Assembly: GCA_900548745.1 (NCBI GenBank)
Contig: URLQ01000054.1
Span: 1 to 16,867 of the forward strand
Source of the DNA: an uncultured Prevotella sp.
GTDB taxonomy: Bacteria > Bacteroidota > Bacteroidia > Bacteroidales > Bacteroidaceae
Direction of reading: 5' to 3'
Length of the DNA: 16,867 bases
The notes beneath the pieces were generated by a model. The model had not been told where the DNA came from. It was given only the letters and a program-made list of their open reading frames with translations, and did not search any database. The position numbers and the translations under genes were made by a program. Shown here piece after piece: positions 1-6,822 of this stretch. Position 1 is the stretch's first letter, and the number at the start of each line of letters is the position of its first letter.

Positions 1-38
1 CGATAAATATTTTCCAATTATTTGGAATGCAACATAGA

Positions 39-104
39 AGTTACGTAATTTCTATGAGAAAGTTACCGACTTCCTATGAGAAAGTTACCTAATTTCTAAA
101 AGAG
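39..104. repeat. Three tandem copies of a 22-bp unit
   Basis: Copies run 39-60, 61-82 and 83-104, each starting AGTTAC. Copies 1 and 2 both end in CTATGAGAA. Copy 3 has drifted at its end (CTAAAAGAG). There is no spacer between units, so this is a short tandem array and not a CRISPR. Function is unknown. Confidence 0.8.
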
Positions 105-278
105 AATAAATCAACCCCTTCATAAGGGCATGGTTTACAAGACATAAATATACAGTTACAACGCATAAGTATACAGGTTGCGATTGTTTAGGTTGCTGGT
201 TACGGTTGCTAAGGAAGGATACGGGTTACGGTACGTAAGTATATAGATAAAGGGAAAAGCCCTTATGATAATGAAGAG

Positions 279-312
279 AAAAGGGTGGAACATCTATGCG
301 TTCCACCCATTT
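279..312 (-). terminator. Probable intrinsic terminator of the pectate lyase gene
   Basis: A 9-bp perfect stem GGGTGGAAC / GTTCCACCC (283-291 and 300-308) with an 8-nt loop lies about 20 bp past the stop codon of the minus-strand lyase. Read on the minus strand, the stem is followed by TTTTCTCTT, a fair but interrupted U-tract. Confidence 0.75.
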
Positions 313-331
313 CAATTGGTAAGAGAGATAT

Positions 332-2662
332 TTATTTCATTATTGTCTTTACACATTCCTTCACATTCGTGCCTTCCACCTTGAGCAGAATCATACCCTT
401 TGTATTTGGCAGATAGATACTTGTGTTGGTACCATTGAACTTATGCGTGCCGAGCAATGTGCCATCGGTATTGTAAGCACATATAGAGAACTGGTCTTTT
501 GCCTGTGCGCCGTCAACATTTACGATAACCATACCATTGAAAGCCTGCACCAGACGAACACTCTTGCCATCGCTCTTGCTACTCTGGATATATCCAATGC
601 CGCTCGTCTGAGTGCCGAAGGACACAGGCTTGCTTGTCAGTCCGAGTTCAAAGGCTCCAAGGTCTGGAGCTGCTCCGGTATAGCGGATGGCAGGCACTCT
701 TACTCCCTGCGAAGCGTATCTGTCGCTCTCTTCCACTACCGTGCCTTTGTCTACAAGAAGCGCATTACCTTCTGTAGGACGCGACCACGACACGTTGTCC
801 CACTGCAGATCTCCGTTGGCATTACGCTCGGCTATCAGTTCTGCAAAGTTGTCCTCGTTCTGCACATTTGAGGGGTCTACATTGAGGTCACTTGTAATTA
901 TCGTACCCACCGAAAGCTCTGTTCTTCCGTATTTCAGACTCTTCTCTCCCCACTTCGAAGGGTCATCATGATGACGGTCAGTCTTAAGGTTGTCGTTGAT
1001 GGCTATGCAGTTTGTTGCCACCAGCTCATGACCTGTCGCTATCGGCTCATAGGCACGGTAGGAATACGGCTTCTTCAGCGTTGCACCATTAACCGACTTC
1101 AGGGCGTAGCCCGTGCAGTTGTTCATGATGATGTCGCCGGAGTTATGGTTCTGGTCGAAACCCTTGCTCGCATTGTTTACGGCGAGGCAGCGATTGAGCA
1201 CCACATTCATGGCTCCCTGGTCGGAGCCACATTTGAATCCATTGCCGTTACCTTCCGTCACCACGCCATTTATTATGGCATTCTCGTACGCCAGACAGTT
1301 TTCGAAAACGATTGTAACATTATCCTCGAAGCCACCACTTTTCTTGAAGAACACGTCGTAGCCATCGTCAGAATTGTTGTATGCACGGCAGCCATAGAAA
1401 TAGTTTCCGGTACCTACTGATATCTTTGGTGCGAAGCCATCGGCATCACCGTCGCCCTCATCCTTGTTCTCATAGGCATCACAGTTCAGGATATAGTTGA
1501 AGGAACCGAGGTTCTTTATCTGCACACCCGTGTCGCCATTCTTGTAGAACTTGCAGTCTTCTATGATATTGTCGTGGGCATCCTGTGTGCGGTTCTTTAT
1601 GTCTGTGGCAGAGCCGCCGGTAGGTTTGTTGCGCTCTATAAGGAGACCGTTGTCGCTTGCGTTTGTTATATCCACATGGTAGAAGTGCCAGTAAGAGGAT
1701 GTCAGTCTGATGCCCTGATACGGGTTGTCGCTATGTTTATGATATGGATGGTCGCAATTGATTACGGCTCTTCCGTCGAGACATACGAGAGAGTTGTAGT
1801 TGTCTGCCGTGCCGTTGCGGTCGTTGATATTTATTCGTGCTGTCGGTCGGTATTCTCCCGGTGCGAGATAAATCGTTGTGCCTGGTTCCACCGCCTTGTC
1901 GATGGCAAGCTGTATACTTGCAAGCGGCGATTCTGCAGACAGTCCGTCGTTAGCATCACTACCTGTCGGTGAGACATAGATCTTGGGACCTGTGCCAAGA
2001 CCCGGTGTCGCTATGGGCTGGTCGCCGGTCATATAGTTGAGTCCCGGTGTCTGGTCGTTTGGATTGTCGGGGTTGTCGGGCGACTCCCCTCCTCCACCGC
2101 CAATGACTTCTTCGTCGCCAACGGCAAGACTATAGAAATACATTCCTCCGGTGATGCCTATAACGACGTCGCCGTCAGCTATTACTTTTCCGTTTCCGGT
2201 CTGATGTTCCTTGCCTGTAGTTGAGGGGAACGTGCCTTCAAGGTTTGTCAGGGTGAGCGAACGGTTGGCGGATTTGTTGGATGTCATGTATTCCACCTGC
2301 ACCATATCACCCGCCTTACAGTCGGGAATGACAAACGAAGTGGCGTCGCCAAGCCATAGGGCTGCGGTCTTTCCTCCAAGGCGTACATTACCATCCGAAT
2401 GTGCTGTAATGGTGAAGAGGAGATTCTGTGTCGTGGCAAGTTCCTTGCCATTGGCTGTCAATGGTGCTTTGTCGAGAGCCTGCACATAGCAATAGCGTGA
2501 TTTACTGTCGGTCTTCCAATTGGAGTCAGCGGTAATGTTGCTTACGTCTTCTGCTGCAACTGAGGTCAGATTCCATCTCTGTACAGTCTTTTCTTCGTCT
2601 TGCGCAAAGGCGGAAGTGGCGCAAGCCACCATTGCTACCGCAATAGATAAAAATTGCTTCAT
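332..2662 (-). CDS. Secreted family 9 polysaccharide lyase (pectate lyase)
   Basis: This 776-residue protein probably cleaves polygalacturonate by beta-elimination outside the cell or at its surface. Residues 1-20 form a signal peptide ending AFA before Gln21. Residues 22-187 are an unassigned beta-rich N-terminal domain, followed by a Gly run and an Asp/Pro/Asn-rich linker (188-206). The parallel beta-helix lyase region spans about 226-672. The family 9 active-site pattern is visible: D408 in DADGF, D432, D433 and D436 in SDDGYD, and K477 in GNGFK. The four Asp match in spacing the calcium ligands D209, D233, D234 and D237 of Dickeya Pel9A, and K477 sits where its base K273 would. The last ~85 residues resemble a type IX secretion sorting domain. 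No SusC/SusD pair is next to it, so it is not in a visible polysaccharide utilisation locus. The family call is firm; exact substrate and secretion route are inferred. Confidence 0.9.
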   Translation of the reverse strand: MKQFLSIAVAMVACATSAFAQDEEKTVQRWNLTSVAAEDVSNITADSNWKTDSKSRYCYVQALDKAPLTANGKELATTQNLLFTITAHSDGNVRLGGKTAALWLGDATSFVIPDCKAGDMVQVEYMTSNKSANRSLTLTNLEGTFPSTTGKEHQTGNGKVIADGDVVIGITGGMYFYSLAVGDEEVIGGGGGESPDNPDNPNDQTPGLNYMTGDQPIATPGLGTGPKIYVSPTGSDANDGLSAESPLASIQLAIDKAVEPGTTIYLAPGEYRPTARININDRNGTADNYNSLVCLDGRAVINCDHPYHKHSDNPYQGIRLTSSYWHFYHVDITNASDNGLLIERNKPTGGSATDIKNRTQDAHDNIIEDCKFYKNGDTGVQIKNLGSFNYILNCDAYENKDEGDGDADGFAPKISVGTGNYFYGCRAYNNSDDGYDVFFKKSGGFEDNVTIVFENCLAYENAIINGVVTEGNGNGFKCGSDQGAMNVVLNRCLAVNNASKGFDQNHNSGDIIMNNCTGYALKSVNGATLKKPYSYRAYEPIATGHELVATNCIAINDNLKTDRHHDDPSKWGEKSLKYGRTELSVGTIITSDLNVDPSNVQNEDNFAELIAERNANGDLQWDNVSWSRPTEGNALLVDKGTVVEESDRYASQGVRVPAIRYTGAAPDLGAFELGLTSKPVSFGTQTSGIGYIQSSKSDGKSVRLVQAFNGMVIVNVDGAQAKDQFSICAYNTDGTLLGTHKFNGTNTSIYLPNTKGMILLKVEGTNVKECVKTIMK

Positions 2663-2712
2663 TTTTGATTAATTGTTTTGTTAGTAGTTATTATTGTTTG
2701 CGTGTCCTTGAC

Positions 2713-2725
2713 ATACTGTCAGTAT
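2713..2725. promoter_or_regulatory. 13-bp palindrome in the pectate lyase leader
   Basis: ATACTG-T-CAGTAT is a perfect inverted repeat with a one-base centre. It lies between the candidate -7 element and the start codon, so roughly 30 bases into the predicted transcript. It could be an operator or a small RNA hairpin; nothing in the window decides which. Confidence 0.4.
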
Positions 2726-2756
2726 ACATGTCGACTGGTATTAGGCTTTAGCACTG

Positions 2757-2764
2757 CAAATATA
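2757..2764 (-). promoter_or_regulatory. Candidate -7 element for the pectate lyase gene
   Basis: On the minus strand this reads TATATTTG, an exact match to the Bacteroidetes -7 consensus TAnnTTTG, about 95 bp upstream of the start codon. No TTTG-like -33 element is visible at the usual 19-21 bp upstream, which would fit a promoter that needs an activator. Confidence 0.5.
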
Positions 2765-2837
2765 ACAATTTATCAAAAAACGAAGCTCTATTGTAAGTAT
2801 ATTTCTTAACGTAAACGTTTTCAGACTTACCTTTCGA

Positions 2838-3869
2838 TTATTTTTTCAACGAACTGAATATCTTTTTTCCTTTGGCGTAATATTTCCAAAGGATAGAGAA
2901 GTCGAATATTCCGTTGATACAGCCCACGGGCACAAGTCTTGTTTCCTGTATATGCCGACGGTCTGCTGTGAAGTCTTTTTTCCACTTGCTGAAGTCGCGA
3001 CGCGCCTTGACAACGGCTTTGAAGTCGCCAAGGCTGCGCCCGAGAACGAGCATCTGGAACGCTGCAAGATAGTCAAGGAAGAAGCGGACACGCATGACAT
3101 GCGACAGTTCCTGATTCGAAAGGTTCTTGTAGAGCATGGTGAGATTGTTTCGGAAATTAAGGTAGGTCTTCATAGGATTGCCTTTCGGAAGGGTACCTCC
3201 ACCTACATGATACACCACGCTATCGGGAATGCAGAAGCCGGACCTGCCTGCAAGCCGGAGCCTCCAGCAGAGGTCTATCTCCTCGTTGTGGGCAAAGAAC
3301 CTGCCGTCAAGTCCTCCTGCCTTCCAATAATCCACAGCACGTATCATCAGACAAGCTCCCGTTGCCCATAACACCTCTGCCGGATAGTCGTATTGTCCGT
3401 TGTCATCCTCTACCGTGTCGAAGATACGTCCGCGGCAGAACGGATAGCCGTATTTATCAAGATAGCCTCCTGCTGCCCCAGCATACTCAAAGGCGTTCTT
3501 GTCTTGCTCCGACAAGAGCTTGGGCTGGCAGAATGCCACTTCGGAATGGTTGTCCATGAATTCCAGAAGCGGGATGAGCCAATGATGGGTAACTTCCACA
3601 TCGCTGTTCAGGAGCACAAACAGTTCAGCATCTATCTGTTCGAGCGCTTTGTTGTAACCTTCGGCAAAGCCCCAGTTCTTTTCCAACTGTATGATATGCA
3701 CCTGTGGGAAATGCTCCCGCAGCATCAGTATCGAACCATCGGTGGAGGCGTTGTCGGCTACATAGACCACTCCGCCGTCTTCCAATGAATACTCCAGCAC
3801 CGAGGGAAGATACTCTTTCAGCATCTTCTCACCATTCCAGTTAAGTATTACTATCGCTACCTTATCCAT
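2838..3869 (-). CDS. Family 2 glycosyltransferase, rhamnosyltransferase-like
   Basis: This 343-residue GT-A enzyme most likely transfers a sugar from a nucleotide donor onto a lipid-linked or surface glycan. Visible motifs in order are VAIVILNWNG near the N-terminus, DNASTDGS (39-46), NWGFAEGYN (65-73), the metal/nucleotide-binding LNSDVEV (87-93), ATGACLMIR (169-177) and the acceptor-side HNEEIDLCWR (194-203), followed by HVGGGT (221-226). This set is typical of the WbbL-like GT2 group. There is no signal peptide and no convincing C-terminal membrane span, so it probably works at the inner face of the cytoplasmic membrane. Its start lies only 19 bp after the mtaB stop, so the two are likely co-transcribed from the mtaB promoter. 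Donor and acceptor cannot be read from sequence. Confidence 0.87.
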   Translation of the reverse strand: MDKVAIVILNWNGEKMLKEYLPSVLEYSLEDGGVVYVADNASTDGSILMLREHFPQVHIIQLEKNWGFAEGYNKALEQIDAELFVLLNSDVEVTHHWLIPLLEFMDNHSEVAFCQPKLLSEQDKNAFEYAGAAGGYLDKYGYPFCRGRIFDTVEDDNGQYDYPAEVLWATGACLMIRAVDYWKAGGLDGRFFAHNEEIDLCWRLRLAGRSGFCIPDSVVYHVGGGTLPKGNPMKTYLNFRNNLTMLYKNLSNQELSHVMRVRFFLDYLAAFQMLVLGRSLGDFKAVVKARRDFSKWKKDFTADRRHIQETRLVPVGCINGIFDFSILWKYYAKGKKIFSSLKK

Positions 3870-3888
3870 CTTCCTTCTTCATGATTAG

Positions 3889-5250
3889 TTATATAATCTC
3901 ACACTTCAAAGCTGTCTTGTCATGATTGAAATCACCAAGACGAACACGTATCAACTGGTTGTCGAGTTCGTCTGACGACTGCGCAGCCGGCAGCTCCACA
4001 CGGATATAGTTTTTGGTAAAGCCGTGCATAGCCTTGCCACGTGTGGCTTTCTCAAAAAGGACTTCCGCCTCCGTACCTATATATTTAGCATAGAAAGTCT
4101 GTGTCTTGACATCCGACATCTCTATCAGACGCTTGCTGCGAAGCTTCTTGTCCTTATCGGAAACAACATACGGAATACGTAATGCTGCTGTGCCGGGACG
4201 TTCCGAATATGGGAAGACATGCAAATGGGTGACGTCAAGGGAATTAAGGAAATCATATGTCTCCTCAAAAAACTCTGGTGTCTCACCTCTCGTTCCTACC
4301 ATAACGTCTACTCCGATAAAGGCATCAGGCATGTATTCCTTTATCAAATTTATCTTATGGGCAAAGAGGGCTGAGTCATAACGACGGTGCATCAACTTAA
4401 GGACTGCATCCGAACCACTCTGCAAAGGAATATGGAAATGAGGCATGAAAGCTCGGCTATGGGCACAATATTCTATAAGCTCGTCGGAAAGGAGGTCTGG
4501 CTCCAGACTGCTTATACGATAGCGTTTTATCTCTTCCACCTGGTCGAGAGCCTTCACGAGGTCGACGAAGCTTTCGTGGGTCGTCGCACCAAAGTCTCCG
4601 ATATTCACTCCCGTGAGGACTATCTCCTTACCTCCCTCTGCCGCCGCCTGACGTGCCTGCTCTACAAGCGAAGCTATGGAAGGGTTGCGGCTGAAGCCAC
4701 GCGCAAAAGGTATGGTGCAATAGGTACAGAAGTAATCGCAACCGTCTTGTACCTTAAGGAAATAACGGGTTCGGTTGCCACGAGAGCAACTCGGAGCAAA
4801 GGTCTTTATGTCTTTTGTCTTTACCGAATAGTGCTTATGGAGCGACTTGTCGGAAACCGCATCATCAGAATCCGGTTGAGCCGTGGTCCAAGCATCGGAA
4901 AGATACTGTATGAGATTGGCTTTCTCATTTGCACCAAGCACAAGGTCTACACCCTCTATCTTGCTTATCGTCTCTGCCTCAAGCTGGGCATAGCAACCTG
5001 TCACTACAACGAAAGCCCCAGGATGCTGGCGCACCATGCGGTGGATGGCCTGACGACACTTATGGTCGGCAACCTCAGTAACGGAACATGTATTTATCAA
5101 ACATATATCGGCTTTATCACCTTCTTCCGCTGTGCTCACGCCCATGTCCTGAAGAAGTCTGCCAAACGTAGAGGTTTCAGAGAAATTCAATTTGCAGCCA
5201 AGTGTGAAATATGCGGCTTTCTTTCCCTGGAATACTGAAGAGTCTATCAT
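3889..5250 (-). CDS. mtaB: tRNA (N6-L-threonylcarbamoyladenosine(37)-C(2))-methylthiotransferase MtaB
   Basis: This 453-residue radical-SAM enzyme converts t6A to ms2t6A at position 37 of ANN-decoding tRNAs. The N-terminal methylthiotransferase domain carries the three cysteines of the auxiliary iron-sulphur cluster: C19 in LGCKLN, C55 in NTCSVT and C86 in TGCYAQ. The radical-SAM CxxxCxxC motif is C171, C175 and C178 in CDYFCTYC. A C-terminal TRAM-like RNA-binding region covers roughly 385-447. Length and motif spacing fit MtaB rather than MiaB or RimO: the LGCKLN motif and the CDYFCTYCTIPFARG block are typical of MtaB. It is first in a two-gene operon with the glycosyltransferase, behind a good promoter at 5385-5415 and a leader of about 130 nt. 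Confidence 0.93.
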   Translation of the reverse strand: MIDSSVFQGKKAAYFTLGCKLNFSETSTFGRLLQDMGVSTAEEGDKADICLINTCSVTEVADHKCRQAIHRMVRQHPGAFVVVTGCYAQLEAETISKIEGVDLVLGANEKANLIQYLSDAWTTAQPDSDDAVSDKSLHKHYSVKTKDIKTFAPSCSRGNRTRYFLKVQDGCDYFCTYCTIPFARGFSRNPSIASLVEQARQAAAEGGKEIVLTGVNIGDFGATTHESFVDLVKALDQVEEIKRYRISSLEPDLLSDELIEYCAHSRAFMPHFHIPLQSGSDAVLKLMHRRYDSALFAHKINLIKEYMPDAFIGVDVMVGTRGETPEFFEETYDFLNSLDVTHLHVFPYSERPGTAALRIPYVVSDKDKKLRSKRLIEMSDVKTQTFYAKYIGTEAEVLFEKATRGKAMHGFTKNYIRVELPAAQSSDELDNQLIRVRLGDFNHDKTALKCEII

Positions 5251-5270
5251 ATTATCTTTTATTTTGTTTC

Positions 5271-5301
5271 TTAGAGAAGCCTTTCGTCTGATTAGAGAAG
5301 C
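5271..5301. repeat. Direct repeat in the mtaB leader
   Basis: TTAGAGAAGC occurs at 5271-5280 and again at 5292-5301, a 21-bp period. In the mtaB mRNA this gives two copies of GCTTCTCTAA just upstream of the start codon. Significance is unknown. Confidence 0.5.
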
Positions 5302-5332
5302 TTACGCCCGACGAGTTTGTTTTTTCACCTTA

Positions 5333-5366
5333 TTATATATATAGCACGTATTCATTATATATATAA
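5333..5366. repeat. AT-only inverted repeat at the start of the mtaB leader
   Basis: TTATATATATA (5333-5343) and TATATATATAA (5356-5366) are perfect 11-bp inverted arms with a 12-bp spacer. They sit just downstream of the predicted mtaB transcription start. The arms are simple TA repeats, so this may be chance in AT-rich DNA. Confidence 0.45.
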
Positions 5367-5384
5367 AGATGCCTTCTCATTCTG

Positions 5385-5415
5385 CAAAGGTAGTGCAAAT
5401 CGGACGGATAGCAAA
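5385..5415 (-). promoter_or_regulatory. mtaB promoter, Bacteroidetes type
   Basis: On the minus strand the -33 element TTTG (complement of 5412-5415) is followed by 19 bp and then TACCTTTG (complement of 5385-5392). Both elements and the spacing match the TTTG-N19-21-TAnnTTTG consensus exactly. The predicted start is near 5378, leaving about 130 nt of leader before mtaB. Confidence 0.8.
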
Positions 5416-5669
5416 AAAAAATCATTTTTTTTATATTCATAGATGCTCCTTATTCTATTTTCTGGCAATGGAAAGCCACAAACATCAACAATCATAAACA
5501 TCCATTATATCAAAAAAAAAGGCTTTGTAAAGGCACACAATAATACGTTTACTTTATTTAACATTACGACAAACCTTGTATCTTATTGATATATAGCAAG
5601 TTATAAAAATGTTACAAAATAAGAGCAAAAAAAACACTAAAAAAGAGAACAACGTATCAGAAAATTACT
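5416..5669. other. AT-rich intergenic stretch with no gene
   Basis: This part of the 5251-5728 gap contains poly-A and poly-T runs and a 7-bp inverted repeat TCTTATT/AATAAGA (5581-5587 and 5618-5624). I see no coding frame, tRNA or recognisable structured RNA. Confidence 0.6.
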
Positions 5670-5677
5670 TACCTTTG
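5670..5677 (+). promoter_or_regulatory. -7 element of the small lipoprotein gene
   Basis: TACCTTTG matches TAnnTTTG exactly and is the same octamer used by the divergent mtaB promoter. The start codon is about 50 bp downstream. No clear TTTG is present at the -33 position, so the assignment rests on the -7 element and its placement. Confidence 0.6.
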
Positions 5678-5728
5678 CAACGTTTTAATAAACAAATGAT
5701 TGTTTTACAGATTTAAAAAGCAAAGAAA

Positions 5729-5893
5729 ATGAAAAAATTGGTTTTAATGTTCGTAGCTATTGCAGCTATCTCTTTCGCATCATGTGGTAACAAGACAGAG
5801 CAGTCTAACGCTGCTGATTCTGACACTGTAGCTGTTGATTCAGCTGTTGATTCAGCTTCTGTTGACACAGCAAACGTTGACTCTGTTAAGTAA
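5729..5893 (+). CDS. Small Asp/Ser/Val-repeat lipoprotein (54 residues)
   Basis: The frame encodes 54 residues starting MKKLVLMFVAIA, with a lipobox FASC ending at Cys19, so the mature lipoprotein would be only 36 residues. After the Cys comes GNKTEQSN, without the acidic run that marks surface export in Bacteroidetes lipoproteins, so an inward-facing membrane anchor is more likely. The rest is a low-complexity acidic repeat of the type AVDS-AVDS-ASVDT-ANVDS, partly encoded by two perfect 12-bp units (5831-5842 and 5843-5854). An exact -7 element upstream, a strong terminator 31 bp downstream, and a preference for GCT, GTT and TCT codons suggest high expression. I do not know a function; similar tiny lipoproteins are common in Bacteroidales. 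Short length is the main uncertainty. Confidence 0.82.
   Translation: MKKLVLMFVAIAAISFASCGNKTEQSNAADSDTVAVDSAVDSASVDTANVDSVK
5831..5857 (+). repeat. 12-bp tandem repeat inside the lipoprotein gene
   Basis: GCTGTTGATTCA occurs twice in perfect tandem (5831-5842, 5843-5854), followed by the first codon of a third unit. It encodes AVDS twice. Length variation between strains by slippage would stay in frame. Confidence 0.75.
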
Positions 5894-5924
5894 TTTTGCG
5901 AAAGCGAACTTAAAAAGAGAAAGT

Positions 5925-5957
5925 AAGTCGCGGGACTCAGTCCTGCGACTTTTTTTT
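5925..5957 (+). terminator. Intrinsic terminator of the lipoprotein gene
   Basis: A 13-bp stem (5925-5937 with 5939-5951, one G-T wobble) closes on a single-base loop, although in RNA the top pairs would open, and it is followed by an uninterrupted T-run to 5957. This is a textbook terminator in the lipoprotein direction. Confidence 0.9.
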
Positions 5958-6016
5958 GTTTATATACACCAAGAATATTCAAAACTACAGAATGACCTTG
6001 CAAGTTGATTTTGAAC

Positions 6017-6083
6017 AAAAAAACGAGTAGACAAGTAGATTAACCTTACTCTTTCAAGAAGGCAGTCTACCTTGTCTACTCGT
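6017..6083 (-). terminator. Intrinsic terminator of the menA-DUF4494-yggS group
   Basis: Arms 6023-6039 and 6066-6083 pair over 17 bp with one bulged base. The 26-nt loop contains a further small CCTT/AAGG stem. On the minus strand the hairpin is followed directly by seven T residues (complement of 6017-6023). It lies about 45 bp past the yggS stop. Confidence 0.85.
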
Positions 6084-6118
6084 CTATTCCGAAACTAAAA
6101 TCCTTGTCTACCCGTATA
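6070..6118. repeat. Direct repeat beside the yggS terminator
   Basis: CCTTGTCTACTCGTCTA (6070-6086) and CCTTGTCTACCCGTATA (6102-6118) match at 15 of 17 positions, 32 bp apart. The first copy is also an arm of the terminator, so the core GTAGACAAG occurs three times in about 95 bp when both strands are counted. Confidence 0.65.
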
Positions 6119-6126
6119 CCTTTAAA

Positions 6127-6801
6127 TCAATACACACGTGGACCAAAGATTGTTGTACCTACTCTGACCATTGTACTACGACACTCTACTGCTATCTTAT
6201 AGTCATGACTCATTCCCCATGACCGCTCACAGAAAGCATCATCATCCGCAAAGTATTCAGCCTTCACCTCATCAAAGAAATCGGCAGCCTCCATAAACTC
6301 CTTGCGTATCTGCTGTTCATCATCAGTATTTGAAGCCATCATCATTATACCGCAAATCTGAACATTATGCAGCTCTCGCCATTCTCCTTCCGCAAGAAGC
6401 TGACGACAGGCATCCGGAGTAAGACCATATTTCGTTGCCTCCTGAGCTATATGAAGCTCAATGAGCACCTTTATCACCCTATCATGCTTGGCTGCCTGCT
6501 TGTTTATCTCCTTAAGGAGTTTTAACGAATCAACAGCCTCAACCATATCAATATACGGGGCGATATATTTAACCTTATTAGTCTGCAGATGACCAATAAA
6601 ATGCCATTTAATATCCTTTGGCAGTGTTTCCTGCTTTAATTTCAATTCCTGTTCATGACTCTCTCCAAAGATACGCTGTCCCTCGTCATAAGCTGCCTGC
6701 AGATATTCATTGGGATGAAACTTGCTTACAGCAACAAGACGCACGCCTTCGGGAAGATTACCTAACACGTCATGAAGATTTTTCGCGACATCGTAATTCA
6801 T
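6127..6801 (-). CDS. YggS-family PLP-binding protein (PLP homeostasis)
   Basis: This 224-residue protein belongs to the YggS/PLPBP family, single-domain proteins that bind pyridoxal phosphate, have no known catalytic activity, and keep free PLP and amino-acid pools balanced. K27 in VAVSKFHP is the expected PLP-linking lysine. Other family marks are FGESHEQE (40-47), WHFIGHLQTNKVK, and the C-terminal block WGMSHDYKIAVECRSTMVRVGTTIFG, where MSxDxxxAIxxGSTMVRxGxxIFG is usual. The more common reading SGS or GST before TMVR is CRST here. Length fits the family. It starts 21 bp after the DUF4494 gene stop, so it is probably the last gene of that transcript, ahead of the hairpin at 6017-6083. Confidence 0.92.
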   Translation of the reverse strand: MNYDVAKNLHDVLGNLPEGVRLVAVSKFHPNEYLQAAYDEGQRIFGESHEQELKLKQETLPKDIKWHFIGHLQTNKVKYIAPYIDMVEAVDSLKLLKEINKQAAKHDRVIKVLIELHIAQEATKYGLTPDACRQLLAEGEWRELHNVQICGIMMMASNTDDEQQIRKEFMEAADFFDEVKAEYFADDDAFCERSWGMSHDYKIAVECRSTMVRVGTTIFGPRVY

Positions 6802-6822
6802 AACTCCTCCATTTTTGTCTTA

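Larger units (their letters stand above)
1..331. other. Non-coding flank downstream of the pectate lyase gene
   Basis: I see no credible gene in this stretch. It holds three tandem 22-bp units (39-104), two diverged copies of a CATAARTATACAG-type element 21 bp apart (143-158 and 164-179), five copies of GGTTRC (starting at 176, 191, 198, 204 and 224), a pair of 10-bp inverted arms (120-129 and 259-268), and the pectate lyase terminator near 279-312. Stop codons are frequent and no open frame has family-like content. It reads as repeat-rich intergenic DNA. Confidence 0.7.

Noticed and set aside
39..104. Possible CRISPR array
   Set aside because: The 22-bp units are contiguous with no spacers and there are no cas genes.
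968..1420. Plus-strand frames of 80-150 codons opposite the pectate lyase
   Set aside because: They lie within a coherent family 9 lyase and show no domain or start-site evidence of their own.
2808..2819. AACGT-AA-ACGTT inverted repeat past the glycosyltransferase gene as a terminator
   Set aside because: The stem is only 5 bp and no T-run follows on the minus strand.
4387..5238. 283-codon plus-strand frame inside mtaB
   Set aside because: It is fully antisense to a gene with all six MtaB cysteines; composition and motifs are those of a shadow frame.
5713..6018. 101-codon minus-strand frame opposite the lipoprotein gene
   Set aside because: It runs antisense through the lipoprotein gene and its terminator, has no family-like content, and its Ser/Thr/Glu-rich middle is the mirror of the lipoprotein repeat.
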